From positions 124,001 to 188,000 of the forward strand of contig NZ_JACSPS010000002.1 of the NCBI RefSeq assembly GCF_014837035.1: a stretch of 64,000 nt of DNA. The letters are read 5' to 3'. The notes under the pieces are model-generated. The model made no database searches, was not told the origin of the DNA, and saw nothing but the letters and a program-made list of their open reading frames with translations. The position numbers were made by a program, and so were the translations under genes. Positions 44,124 through 52,336 of the stretch are shown in pieces (position 1 is the first letter of the stretch; each line of letters opens with the position of its first letter). This stretch comes from Kaistella pullorum. GTDB lineage: Bacteria; Bacteroidota; Bacteroidia; Flavobacteriales; Weeksellaceae.

Positions 44124-44663
44124 ATGCTTACAAGTAAAGTAGCCAAACGATACGCACAGGGACTGCTGAGCTTTACGCAGGACAGCGGAAATACTGAGGC
44201 TGTATTTGCGGAAATGGGTGATGTTGCAAAAACGATTGCCAATTCCCGTGAACTTCAGAATTTCTTCGCGTCGCCGATTATTGACGGCAAGAAAAAGCAA
44301 TCGATTGCTGCGGAAATCTTCAAGGGTTTCTCACCGGTAACCAAAAATTTGATCACACTGATCATCAAACAGGGTCGCGAAAGCCAAATGCAGAACGTAG
44401 CTCAGGAATTCATCAACAAAGTGAACGAAATGAACGGCGTGCAGAGAATTACGCTTACGTCAGCGGCTCCACTTACAGATGAGAACCAAAAAAACATCCT
44501 GAAGGCGACAGATTTGATCAATCATGACAACAAATTTGATGTGAAGACGGTAATCGATTCATCACTTCTTGGAGGTTATATCCTGAGAGTGGGAGATCAG
44601 CAAATCGATGCTTCTGTAAGATCAAAACTGAGCAAGCTTAAAAAAGAATTTCAATTAAATTAA
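44124..44663 (+). CDS. atpH: ATP synthase F1 subunit delta
   Basis: A 179-residue OSCP/delta protein joining the stalk to the F1 head. The N-terminal helical domain (VAKRYAQGLLSFTQ) and the C-terminal signature (FDVKTVIDSSLLGGYILRVGDQQIDASVRSKLSKLKKEF) are complete. Confidence 0.95.
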   Translation: MLTSKVAKRYAQGLLSFTQDSGNTEAVFAEMGDVAKTIANSRELQNFFASPIIDGKKKQSIAAEIFKGFSPVTKNLITLIIKQGRESQMQNVAQEFINKVNEMNGVQRITLTSAAPLTDENQKNILKATDLINHDNKFDVKTVIDSSLLGGYILRVGDQQIDASVRSKLSKLKKEFQLN

Positions 44664-44681
44664 GACAAAAACAACCATAAA

Positions 44682-46259
44682 ATGGCAGAAATAAATCCGG
44701 CAGAAGTATCTGCAATTCTTAAACAGCAGTTGGCAAACTTCGACACACAGAGTAATGTGGAAGAGGTAGGAACTGTATTGACCATCGGTGATGGTATCGC
44801 TTTAGTGTACGGTTTAGAAAATGTTCAGTACGGTGAATTGGTAAAATTCGAGAGCGGTATCGAAGGAATCGTTCTTAATCTTGCTGAAGACAATGTGGGT
44901 GTAGCACTTCTTGGTGAGTCTAAGCAGGTGAAGGAAGGAGATACGGTAAACCGAACCAAAAGAATTTCATCTATCAATGTAGGTGAAGGCATGTTGGGTA
45001 GAGTAGTAGATACTTTAGGAAACCCAATTGATGGTAAAGGACCGATCACCGGAGATTTATACGAAATGCCATTGGAAAGAAAGGCGCCGGGAGTTATTTT
45101 CCGTCAGCCGGTTACAGAACCTCTTCAGACAGGTATTGTAGCCATCGATTCCATGATTCCGGTTGGTAGAGGTCAGCGTGAGCTGATCATCGGTGACCGT
45201 CAGACTGGTAAGACAGTTGTGGCGATTGACACCATCCTTAACCAAAGAGAATTTTATGACGCTGGTGAACCAGTATTTTGTATCTATGTAGCAGTTGGGC
45301 AGAAGGCTTCTACCGTTGCACAGATCGTTAAAACATTAGAAGATAAAGGTGCGATGGCATATACAGTGGTTGTAGCTGCAAACGCTTCAGACCCTTCTCC
45401 AATGCAGGTTTACGCGCCAATGGCCGGAGCTGCAATCGGTGAGTATTTCCGTGATACAGGTCGTCCTGCATTGATCATTTATGATGATTTATCAAAGCAG
45501 GCCGTAGCATACCGTGAACTTTCTCTTCTATTGAGAAGACCACCGGGCCGTGAGGCTTATCCAGGTGACGTTTTCTACCTTCACTCCAGATTATTGGAGC
45601 GTTCTGCAAAAGTAATCGCTGATGATACCATTGCGGCACAAATGAACGATCTTCCGGATTCTCTAAAACCTATCGTAAAAGGTGGCGGTTCACTTACTGC
45701 ACTTCCAATTATCGAAACACAGGCTGGTGACGTTTCTGCATATATCCCAACGAACGTAATTTCGATTACGGACGGGCAGATCTTCCTTGAATCTGATCTG
45801 TTCAACTCAGGTGTACGTCCTGCGATCAACGTAGGTATCTCTGTATCACGTGTAGGAGGTAACGCGCAGATCAAGTCGATGAAGAAGGTTTCAGGTACAT
45901 TGAAACTAGATCAGGCTCAGTACAAAGAACTTGAGGCATTTGCTAAATTCGGTTCCGATCTTGATGCTTCTACGCAAGGTGTAATTTCTAAAGGTGAGAG
46001 AAACGTAGAGCTTCTTAAGCAGCCGGTAAACTCACCACTTCCTGTAGATTCTCAGGTAGCGATGATTTATGCAGGTACAGAAAACCTGATGAGAAATATC
46101 CCAATCAGAAAGGTAAAAGAATTCCAGAAAGAGTATGTGGAGTTCCTTAGATCAAAACATCCGGATACGATGGCCGCTATCAAAGCTGGAAAGATCGACG
46201 ATAATATTACAGGCGTTCTGAAGCAGGCAGCTACAGAATTGGCTTCAAAATATAATTAA
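44682..46259 (+). CDS. atpA: ATP synthase F1 subunit alpha
   Basis: A 525-residue regulatory/non-catalytic nucleotide-binding subunit. Walker [15 protein letters not shown], the arginine-finger region [26 protein letters not shown] and the [17 protein letters not shown] segment are intact. High-expression codon use. Confidence 0.97.
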   Translation: MAEINPAEVSAILKQQLANFDTQSNVEEVGTVLTIGDGIALVYGLENVQYGELVKFESGIEGIVLNLAEDNVGVALLGESKQVKEGDTVNRTKRISSINVGEGMLGRVVDTLGNPIDGKGPITGDLYEMPLERKAPGVIFRQPVTEPLQTGIVAIDSMIPVGRGQRELIIGDRQTGKTVVAIDTILNQREFYDAGEPVFCIYVAVGQKASTVAQIVKTLEDKGAMAYTVVVAANASDPSPMQVYAPMAGAAIGEYFRDTGRPALIIYDDLSKQAVAYRELSLLLRRPPGREAYPGDVFYLHSRLLERSAKVIADDTIAAQMNDLPDSLKPIVKGGGSLTALPIIETQAGDVSAYIPTNVISITDGQIFLESDLFNSGVRPAINVGISVSRVGGNAQIKSMKKVSGTLKLDQAQYKELEAFAKFGSDLDASTQGVISKGERNVELLKQPVNSPLPVDSQVAMIYAGTENLMRNIPIRKVKEFQKEYVEFLRSKHPDTMAAIKAGKIDDNITGVLKQAATELASKYN

Positions 46260-46276
46260 TATTTGTTGATGGTTTT

Positions 46277-46317
46277 TGGTTGGTAGCTCACGGGATTTTC
46301 TCTAAAACTATCAACCA
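46277..46317. repeat. Imperfect inverted repeat between atpA and atpG
   Basis: Arms TGGTTGGTAG (46277-46286) and CTATCAACCA (46308-46317) pair in 10 positions with one G-T, loop of 21 bases. The rest of the 87-bp gap is CAACCGACAAC-like, low-complexity sequence. No T-run, so not a terminator. Confidence 0.5.
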
Positions 46318-46346
46318 GAAGCCGACAACCGACAACTATAGAACAA

Positions 46347-47204
46347 ATGGCAAACTTAAAGGAAATACGGGGTAGAATTACTTCCATCTCTTCTACGATG
46401 CAAATTACCAGCGCGATGAAAATGGTTTCTGCAGCTAAGCTGAAGAAAGCTACAGACGCGATCGTAATGCTGAGACCTTACTCGGAAAAATTGCAGGAAA
46501 TTATTGAAAATGTAAGTTCCTCGACGGATCTTGAAGGGATCTCCACATTTACTGAGGAAAGAGAAGTGCAAAAGGTTCTTTTCATCGTAGTTACTTCAAA
46601 CAAAGGTCTTGCGGGGGCTTTCAACTCTTCGGTAATCAAAGAGCTGAACAGCGCACTGAGCAATACGCCGCACGAAGTGGAAATTTTAGCCGTTGGGAAA
46701 AAAGTGTTCGATGCAGTTCGCAGAACGCGTACCGTGTATGATAACCAAAGTGCGATCTTCGATGGCATGAGTTTCCAGGTGGTATCAAATTTCATGGAGA
46801 ATGTGATGCGCGATTACCGTGAGGGTAAATTCGATAAAGTATTTGTTGTTTATAACAAATTTATCAACGCCGCAACGCAGGAAGTTCAGCTTGAGCAGGT
46901 ATTGCCGATAAAGATGTCGGAAAAAGAAGGATCTGCGAATACAGACTACCTTTTCGAGCCAAATGCGGCCGACATCCTGAATGTTCTGATTCCAAAATCG
47001 ATCAAAACACAGGTCTACAAAGCAATTCTGGATTCTATTGCATCTGAGCACGGCGCCAGGATGACGGCGATGCACAAGGCAACCGACAATGCCGAAGCCC
47101 TGAGAAATGATCTGAAGATTTTCTATAATAAAGCACGACAAGCTGCGATTACAAATGAGATTCTTGAAATTGTATCCGGCGCAGAAGCCCTTAAAAATTC
47201 GTAA
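46347..47204 (+). CDS. atpG: ATP synthase F1 subunit gamma
   Basis: Central rotor shaft, 285 residues. N-terminal coiled-coil strand (KEIRGRITSISSTMQITSAMKMVSAAKLKKA) and the C-terminal signature (ASEHGARMTAMHKATDNAEALRNDL...RQAAITNEILEIVSGAEAL) are complete. Last ATP synthase gene here; atpD and atpC are not in the window. Confidence 0.96.
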   Translation: MANLKEIRGRITSISSTMQITSAMKMVSAAKLKKATDAIVMLRPYSEKLQEIIENVSSSTDLEGISTFTEEREVQKVLFIVVTSNKGLAGAFNSSVIKELNSALSNTPHEVEILAVGKKVFDAVRRTRTVYDNQSAIFDGMSFQVVSNFMENVMRDYREGKFDKVFVVYNKFINAATQEVQLEQVLPIKMSEKEGSANTDYLFEPNAADILNVLIPKSIKTQVYKAILDSIASEHGARMTAMHKATDNAEALRNDLKIFYNKARQAAITNEILEIVSGAEALKNS

Positions 47205-47230
47205 GAATTTCAATAGACAAATTTATATAA

Positions 47231-47257
47231 GCATCGGTTTTGCCGGTGCTTTTTTTG
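47231..47257 (+). terminator. Terminator after atpG
   Basis: Stem GCATCGG / CCGGTGC (one G-T pair), loop TTTTG, then eight Ts. Confidence 0.85.
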
Positions 47258-47325
47258 GTGCTAACCGCGCAATATTGATGCATTTGGATGGCGGATCGTT
47301 TCCCCGGCGTTATTTATTTTTTATA

Positions 47326-47333
47326 TATATTTG
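47326..47333 (+). promoter_or_regulatory. -7 box of the CNNM/CorC-type gene
   Basis: TATATTTG (TAnnTTTG), 24 bp before the ATG at 47358. Confidence 0.5.
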
Positions 47334-47357
47334 TAGGAATTATTTTTAAAAAATTAA

Positions 47358-48716
47358 ATGGACTCAGACGTCGTCAAGCTTTTACTGGCTTTATTCTTAG
47401 TATTACTCAATGGCTTTTTCGTAGCCGCAGAATTCTCAATCGTTAAGGTTCGTTACTCTCAAATTCAAATCAAAGCTGCCGAAGGCAACTCAATGGCCAA
47501 GCAGGCCGAGCACATCATCAAACATCTTGATGAATACCTTTCCGCCACGCAGCTCGGTATTACACTCGCTTCTCTGGGACTCGGTTTTGTAGGTGAAAGC
47601 GCCCTGCATCATATCATAGAAAATATCTTCCATTATTTTAACTTCCAAATTGCGGAAGCCACTGTTTATACGGTATCTCTTGTGGTAAGTTTCCTTTTGA
47701 TCACGATCATGCACATCGTTTTTGGTGAACTGATACCAAAATCTATCGCAATCCGTAAAGCTGAACCTACTACGATGGCGATCGCAATGCCGCTTCGCGT
47801 TTTTTATACTGTTTTCAAACCTTTCATTTGGTCAATGAACATGATGTCAAATGCGGTTTTAAGATTAATGAAAGTTCATCCGGTTACGGAACATGAAATA
47901 CACTCCACAGAAGAACTTCAGCTTTTGGTGAAGCAGTCTGCGGACAGCGGTGAGATCCAGGAAGAAAATTATGAGATCATCAAGAACGCGTTTGATTTTA
48001 CAGACCATTCTGCGAAGCAGATCATGGTGCCGCGTCAGAATATTGCGTCAATCGACATTGAAGATCCGATAGAAGATATCATTACGCAAATCATGGACAG
48101 CGGGTACTCGCGTATTCCGGTCTATAAAGGTTCGATTGACAATATCATCGGAATTTTCTATGCGAAAGAAATCATCCGTGTGTATGTGCGTACCAAAGGC
48201 GAAGTGACGCACGACACGCTTGCAGAACTGATGCGTGAAGCCTTCTTCGTAGTCGGAAGCAAGAAAATTTCTGATCTTTTGAAAGTTTTCCAGCAGAAAA
48301 AGCAGCATTTAGCCGTGGTTATCGATGAGTTTGGCGGTACGGAAGGTATCATCACACTTGAAGATATTCTGGAAGAACTGGTAGGAGAAATTCAGGACGA
48401 GGAAGATGACGAAGACAGAATCGTAGAGAAAGTTGGCGAAAATGTTTACTGCGTGCAGGCGACTCAAAACCTGGATGAGATCAATGAACATTTGCCAAAG
48501 ATATTTCCGCTTTCCGAAGACGGTGAATACAATACGCTGGCCGGCTACATCCTGCATGAGCTTGAAGATATTCCGGAGGAAAATCAGGAGTTTGTGATGA
48601 ACAGTTACCATGTGAAGATTCTCAAAATGCAGAATAAGAGTGTGGACGTTGTAGAACTCACCTATGACGAGCCGAACATCATGTCTGAACTGACAGACGA
48701 AATCTCAGAAATCTAA
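47358..48716 (+). CDS. CNNM/CorC-type transporter-associated protein (hemolysin family)
   Basis: A 452-residue membrane protein: DUF21/CNNM domain with about four helices (2-190; LFLVLLNGFFVAAEFSIVKV, TQLGITLASLGLGFVGE, IVFGELIPKSIAIRKAEP), a pair of CBS domains (about 215-340; MVPRQNIASIDIE..., GYSRIPVYKGSIDNIIG, HLAVVIDEFGGTEGIITLEDILEELVGEI), and a CorC_HlyC domain at the C-terminus. Related proteins export Mg2+ or Co2+. The 'hemolysin' name is historical. clpS starts 2 bp after the stop, so they share a transcript. Confidence 0.9.
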   Translation: MDSDVVKLLLALFLVLLNGFFVAAEFSIVKVRYSQIQIKAAEGNSMAKQAEHIIKHLDEYLSATQLGITLASLGLGFVGESALHHIIENIFHYFNFQIAEATVYTVSLVVSFLLITIMHIVFGELIPKSIAIRKAEPTTMAIAMPLRVFYTVFKPFIWSMNMMSNAVLRLMKVHPVTEHEIHSTEELQLLVKQSADSGEIQEENYEIIKNAFDFTDHSAKQIMVPRQNIASIDIEDPIEDIITQIMDSGYSRIPVYKGSIDNIIGIFYAKEIIRVYVRTKGEVTHDTLAELMREAFFVVGSKKISDLLKVFQQKKQHLAVVIDEFGGTEGIITLEDILEELVGEIQDEEDDEDRIVEKVGENVYCVQATQNLDEINEHLPKIFPLSEDGEYNTLAGYILHELEDIPEENQEFVMNSYHVKILKMQNKSVDVVELTYDEPNIMSELTDEISEI

Positions 48717-48718
48717 AA

Positions 48719-49030
48719 ATGCTTAATCAGTTTTTTGATAACGTGCGCGATTATGAAAATCCGCAGCGCGAATATGATGAAGAAGTAGCGCTGCTGGAGC
48801 GTGAAGACGAAGTATATAAAATTGTGCTTTGGAATGATGATGTAAACACTTTCGACTATGTAATCGAGGCTTTGATCGAAATTTGCGGTCACACATTAGA
48901 ACAGGCCGAGCAATGTACCATTTTGGTTCACTACAAAGGTAAATGTACAGTGAAAACGGGCAGTCTTGAAGTTCTGAAGCCAATGCACGAAAAATTACTT
49001 GCCCGGAGTTTAACCTCAGAAATAGTTTAA
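48719..49030 (+). CDS. clpS: ATP-dependent Clp protease adaptor ClpS
   Basis: A 103-residue adaptor that hands N-degron proteins to ClpA/C-ClpP. The core YKIVLWNDDVNTFDYVIEALIEICGHTLEQAEQCTILVHYKGKCTVKTG contains the DDVNTFDYV pocket and the H-x-G/C elements of ClpS. The N-terminal ~35 residues are acidic and flexible. clpA is not next to it. Confidence 0.92.
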   Translation: MLNQFFDNVRDYENPQREYDEEVALLEREDEVYKIVLWNDDVNTFDYVIEALIEICGHTLEQAEQCTILVHYKGKCTVKTGSLEVLKPMHEKLLARSLTSEIV

Positions 49031-49034
49031 CACC

Positions 49035-49061
49035 AAAGTTTCGGCGCTGCTGAAACTTTTT
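49035..49061 (+). terminator. Terminator after clpS
   Basis: Stem AAGTTTC-GGC / GCT-GAAACTT (one G-T pair), loop GCT, then Ts; 5 bp after the clpS stop. Confidence 0.75.
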
Positions 49062-49069
49062 ATTTAGAT

Positions 49070-49726
49070 ATGGATACCTTTTTACTTATTATCATAGCCG
49101 CCACGGCCATTATCAGTTTCGTTGCGTTCAGCAACAGAGAAATGTTCGAGAAGTATAAATTCAATATAGGTGCAATCTTACAGCGGAAAGAATATGTAAG
49201 GCTTATATCCGCGGGCTTCCTGCACGGGGACATGATGCACCTGCTGTTCAACATGATGACGCTTTACTTTTTTGCGCCCATTGTAATTCAGGCCTTCACA
49301 CCAATCGGATTTCTAGTCGTGTACTTCGGCTCTATACTGCTTGGAAACTTGTTCTCGCTGTATCTGTACAAAAACCAGTCTTGGTATTCGGCTATTGGTG
49401 CGAGCGGTGGCGTTTCGGGAATACTGTTCGCATCCATTGCGATGATTCCGGATCTCGGGATTTACTTTTTCTTCATCCCAATTGCGATCCCGGGCTACAT
49501 TTTTGGACTCGCATACTTCGCGTATTCGGTGTATATGATGCTGAACCCGCGTGAAAATGACAATATCGGACATGCCGCACATTTAGGCGGTGCATTTTTC
49601 GGACTGGTCTTTGCGGTGGCGCTTCAGCCGGAGCGTGCGATCGAGAATGCACTTTACCTCGCCATCATGGCTTTGCCACTAATCTACATGTCGTACATGG
49701 TCTTCGTGAAAAAGAAAATCGGGTAA
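49070..49726 (+). CDS. Rhomboid family intramembrane serine protease
   Basis: A 218-residue six-helix rhomboid. The catalytic Ser is S112 in IGASGGVSG and the His is H171 in GHAAHLGGAFFG; HLLFNMMTLYFF is the conserved HxxxN segment. Substrates unknown. Confidence 0.9.
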   Translation: MDTFLLIIIAATAIISFVAFSNREMFEKYKFNIGAILQRKEYVRLISAGFLHGDMMHLLFNMMTLYFFAPIVIQAFTPIGFLVVYFGSILLGNLFSLYLYKNQSWYSAIGASGGVSGILFASIAMIPDLGIYFFFIPIAIPGYIFGLAYFAYSVYMMLNPRENDNIGHAAHLGGAFFGLVFAVALQPERAIENALYLAIMALPLIYMSYMVFVKKKIG

Positions 49727-49769
49727 TTTTTTAGGAGCAAGAAAGTGAGTCGATTTTTCGACGACTTTA

Positions 49770-49833
49770 CCCGCTGTCCGCTATATCCCGCCGCCGCTGG
49801 CGCGTCGCCGGGGATGCCGCTTCCATCGGGGCT
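49770..49833. repeat. GC-rich palindromic intergenic element (copy A)
   Basis: CCGCTATATCCC and GGGGATGCCGCTTCCATC flank a GCC-rich centre in the 202-bp gap between the rhomboid gene and prmC. The pattern CGCTnATAnTCC ... GGAn(n)CCGCTnCnATC is shared with the element at 58420-58569. The rest of the gap has a short GTCGA/TCGAC hairpin near 49749-49763 and a GC-rich TCGCTTCGCTCGC stretch near 49884-49896, and no convincing gene. Confidence 0.5.
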
Positions 49834-49928
49834 AAAAAATCAGGTATTTTTCATTTCGGAGAGACAAAAAAAACTTTTTGGCGCTCGCTTCGCTCGCGCC
49901 ATACAAAACCGGACCACGAAATTATATC

Positions 49929-50780
49929 CTATTTTATTCCCCATACCATCCTGTCATTCCCGGAAATATCTTTCACGAGTTCCGCGCGGGTCAGAACCTC
50001 TTCAAACAGTCCACACGTTTCCGCTCCAAGCTTCTGATTGATTTCGAGAAATACCATTCCGCCCGCAGCTAGATGTTTTTTGCAGTCCCCGGCGATCTTT
50101 TCGTAAAATATGAGCGCATTTTCGGTGGGTGAAAACAGCGCCATTTCGGGTTCAAAATCTTTCACAGAGACGGCGATATCCGATTTTTCATTCTGTCTGA
50201 TGTAGGGTGGATTCGAAATGATCACCTCAAAAACATCAGAAAGTTCAGAATTCAGATAATCTGCATGGATGAAATTGATATCCACGTTGTGCAGTGCCGC
50301 GTTTTTCTGCGCAACTTCAAGCGCTTTCTGAGAGAAGTCGACGGCACAAACTTTAGCCTCCGGAAAATGCTTTTTCAGGATTATCGGAATGATACCACTG
50401 CCGGTCCCAATATCAAGTATTTTTAGCGTTCTCTTGGTGGTATGTATGCGGTTTATTTGTCCAATCGCCAGTTCTAGCAGTTCTTCCGTTTCGGGTCTCG
50501 GAACCAACACATCTTCAGTCACAATAAAATCAACACCGTAAAATTCGGTTTTTCCGAGGATTTGCTGGAAGGGTTTTCCGCTTTTCAGTTCGTTTAGAGC
50601 CTGTATAAGTACTTTTGTTTGGTCTTCGGTTAGGATTAAATCCAAAGACCGCCGCTGTTCCATTCGGCTTAGACCTACAAATTCTGTTGTGAATACCGCA
50701 AACAGCTCCGTGATTTCGCCTGCATCATAAATTGCGCTTAATTCAGTTTTATATACATCTTTCAGATCCTGTAAAGTCAT
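49929..50780 (-). CDS. prmC: Release factor glutamine methyltransferase
   Basis: N5-glutamine methyltransferase (HemK) that methylates the GGQ glutamine of release factors RF1/RF2. 283 residues: N-terminal helical domain, the VLVPRPETEELLE motif, SAM-binding LKILDIGTGSGIIPIIL, and the catalytic VIISNPPYIRQNE motif (NPPY). The prfA/prfB genes are not adjacent. Confidence 0.94.
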   Translation of the reverse strand: MTLQDLKDVYKTELSAIYDAGEITELFAVFTTEFVGLSRMEQRRSLDLILTEDQTKVLIQALNELKSGKPFQQILGKTEFYGVDFIVTEDVLVPRPETEELLELAIGQINRIHTTKRTLKILDIGTGSGIIPIILKKHFPEAKVCAVDFSQKALEVAQKNAALHNVDINFIHADYLNSELSDVFEVIISNPPYIRQNEKSDIAVSVKDFEPEMALFSPTENALIFYEKIAGDCKKHLAAGGMVFLEINQKLGAETCGLFEEVLTRAELVKDISGNDRMVWGIK

Positions 50781-50912
50781 TGTTTTTTGCTTGAAGTTTT
50801 TAAATATAAATAATTTTTAACCAAAAACTTTTGATGAAGATATTTTTAAGATTAAAAATCTATTAACACCCGGAAAACGCTGTGATATTCAGCTTAGACA
50901 AAATAATTTTAG

Positions 50913-50920
50913 TACTTTTG
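50913..50920 (+). promoter_or_regulatory. -7 box of the NlpC/P60 lipoprotein gene
   Basis: TACTTTTG (TAnnTTTG), 21 bp before the ATG at 50942; supports this start over the upstream in-frame start at 50882. Confidence 0.5.
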
Positions 50921-50941
50921 AACCTCAGTGCGAACTCTACT

Positions 50942-51478
50942 ATGAAAAACCTTCTTCTGGCCGTTCTGGCATTGCTTCTAGTTTCATGTGGCGCTTCCAA
51001 ACCCGCAGTCGTAAAGCGAAGCATTCCTACAAAAACCGTTGCAAAATCTCCCAACTTAAAAAATCTGGAATCTAATTTTTCCGGCAAACTGAATTCGCAG
51101 ATCGAAGAGATTCTCCGCGATGCGCAAAAATATCTCGGTGCACCTTACAAATACGCCGGAAATACATCGGCGGGTTTCGACTGTTCCGGTTTGGTGGTAA
51201 AAGTTTTCGATGAGAACAAAACGAAACTGCCACGCCGCTCCGAAGACCAGTCGAGTACCGGAAAAGAAGTAAACATCCGCGACGCCAAACCCGGTGATTT
51301 GGTGTTTTTCGCCACAGCGGGCGGTAGCCGCGTTTCGCATGTGGGTATTGTGCACGACATTGGTCATGGCGGCGAGGTGAAATTCATTCATGCTTCTACG
51401 TCAAAAGGCGTCATCATTTCATCGCTGAACGAAAAATACTGGAATCAGGCGTATCTTTTCGTGCGCAGAGTTTTGTAG
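50942..51478 (+). CDS. C40 family (NlpC/P60) peptidoglycan endopeptidase lipoprotein
   Basis: A 178-residue lipoprotein. Lipobox LLLVSC with the lipidated C16 after a hydrophobic signal segment. The NlpC/P60 catalytic domain covers about residues 60-178 with the nucleophile C81 in AGFDCSGLVV, the His in SRVSHVGIV and a third polar residue in VKFIHAST. These enzymes cut the D-Glu-mDAP bond of stem peptides. It has a separate promoter. dapD lies 39 bp downstream and has its own -7 box, which overlaps the stop codon of this gene. Confidence 0.92.
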   Translation: MKNLLLAVLALLLVSCGASKPAVVKRSIPTKTVAKSPNLKNLESNFSGKLNSQIEEILRDAQKYLGAPYKYAGNTSAGFDCSGLVVKVFDENKTKLPRRSEDQSSTGKEVNIRDAKPGDLVFFATAGGSRVSHVGIVHDIGHGGEVKFIHASTSKGVIISSLNEKYWNQAYLFVRRVL

Positions 51479-51483
51479 ATTTG
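51476..51483 (+). promoter_or_regulatory. -7 box of dapD
   Basis: TAGATTTG (TAnnTTTG); its first three bases are the stop codon of the upstream gene. 34 bp before the dapD ATG. Confidence 0.45.
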
Positions 51484-51517
51484 CGGCCTCAATTTTAATA
51501 TTTAAAAATAATCAGAT

Positions 51518-52327
51518 ATGTTACAGCAGACCATCGAGAATATTTGGGATAACCGCGACCTTTTGCAGAACGCAGACAGCCAGGCGGCGATACGCGAGGT
51601 AATCCGCCAACTTGACCTAGGCGAATTGCGTGTTGCGGAGCCTACCAATAATGGCTGGAAAGTAAATGAATGGGTGAAGAAAGCGGTGGTGATGTACTTC
51701 CCGATCCAAAAGATGGAAACTATCGAAGTGGGTCCGTTCGAATTTCACGATAAAATGCCATTAAAAAGAAATTATGCCGAAAAAGGCGTTCGTGTGGTGC
51801 CGCATGCGGTTGCCAGAGAAGGTGCGTATATTGCGCCGGGCGTGATCCTGATGCCGTCTTATGTGAATATCGGCGCGTTTGTAGATTCCGGAACTATGGT
51901 AGACACGTGGGCGACGGTAGGTAGCTGTGCGCAGATCGGGAAAGACGTACACCTGAGTGGTGGAGTAGGTATTGGTGGCGTTTTAGAGCCGTTGCAGGCT
52001 GCGCCGGTAATCATCGAAGATAATGTTTTCGTGGGTTCCAGATGCATCGTTGTAGAAGGTGTGCACGTAGAAAGAGAGGCTGTTTTAGGCGCGAATGTGG
52101 TACTTACGGCTTCCACAAAAATCATTGATGTTACAGAAGATGATCCAATTGAAATTAAAGGTCGTGTACCCGCACGTTCGGTCGTGATTCCGGGAAGTTA
52201 TACCAAAGAATTTCCGGCCGGAGAATTTCAGGTTCCGTGCGCGCTGATCATCGGTAAGAGAAAAGAATCTACCGATAAGAAAACCTCACTGAATGATGCG
52301 CTTCGCGAAAATAACGTCGCAGTATAA
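51518..52327 (+). CDS. dapD: Tetrahydrodipicolinate N-succinyltransferase
   Basis: Makes N-succinyl-2-amino-6-oxopimelate from tetrahydrodipicolinate and succinyl-CoA in lysine/mDAP synthesis. 269 residues with an N-terminal helical domain (1-95) and a left-handed beta-helix with hexapeptide repeats (YVNIGAFVDSGTMVDTWATVGSCAQIGKDVHLSGGVGIGGVLEP...). The C-terminus holds the acyl-CoA loop. It ends 9 bp before the GT87-like gene, so it may drive the envelope-glycan genes that follow. Confidence 0.95.
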   Translation: MLQQTIENIWDNRDLLQNADSQAAIREVIRQLDLGELRVAEPTNNGWKVNEWVKKAVVMYFPIQKMETIEVGPFEFHDKMPLKRNYAEKGVRVVPHAVAREGAYIAPGVILMPSYVNIGAFVDSGTMVDTWATVGSCAQIGKDVHLSGGVGIGGVLEPLQAAPVIIEDNVFVGSRCIVVEGVHVEREAVLGANVVLTASTKIIDVTEDDPIEIKGRVPARSVVIPGSYTKEFPAGEFQVPCALIIGKRKESTDKKTSLNDALRENNVAV

Positions 52328-52336
52328 CCCTGCACC

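Noticed and set aside
49884-49896. TCGCTTCGCTCGC stretch as a CRISPR or tandem repeat
   Set aside because: Too short, no spacers; a local low-complexity run.
49745-50041. 98-codon frame in the rhomboid-prmC gap
   Set aside because: It runs through the palindromic element and into the 3' end of prmC; Pro/Ala-rich composition reflects the GC-rich repeat.
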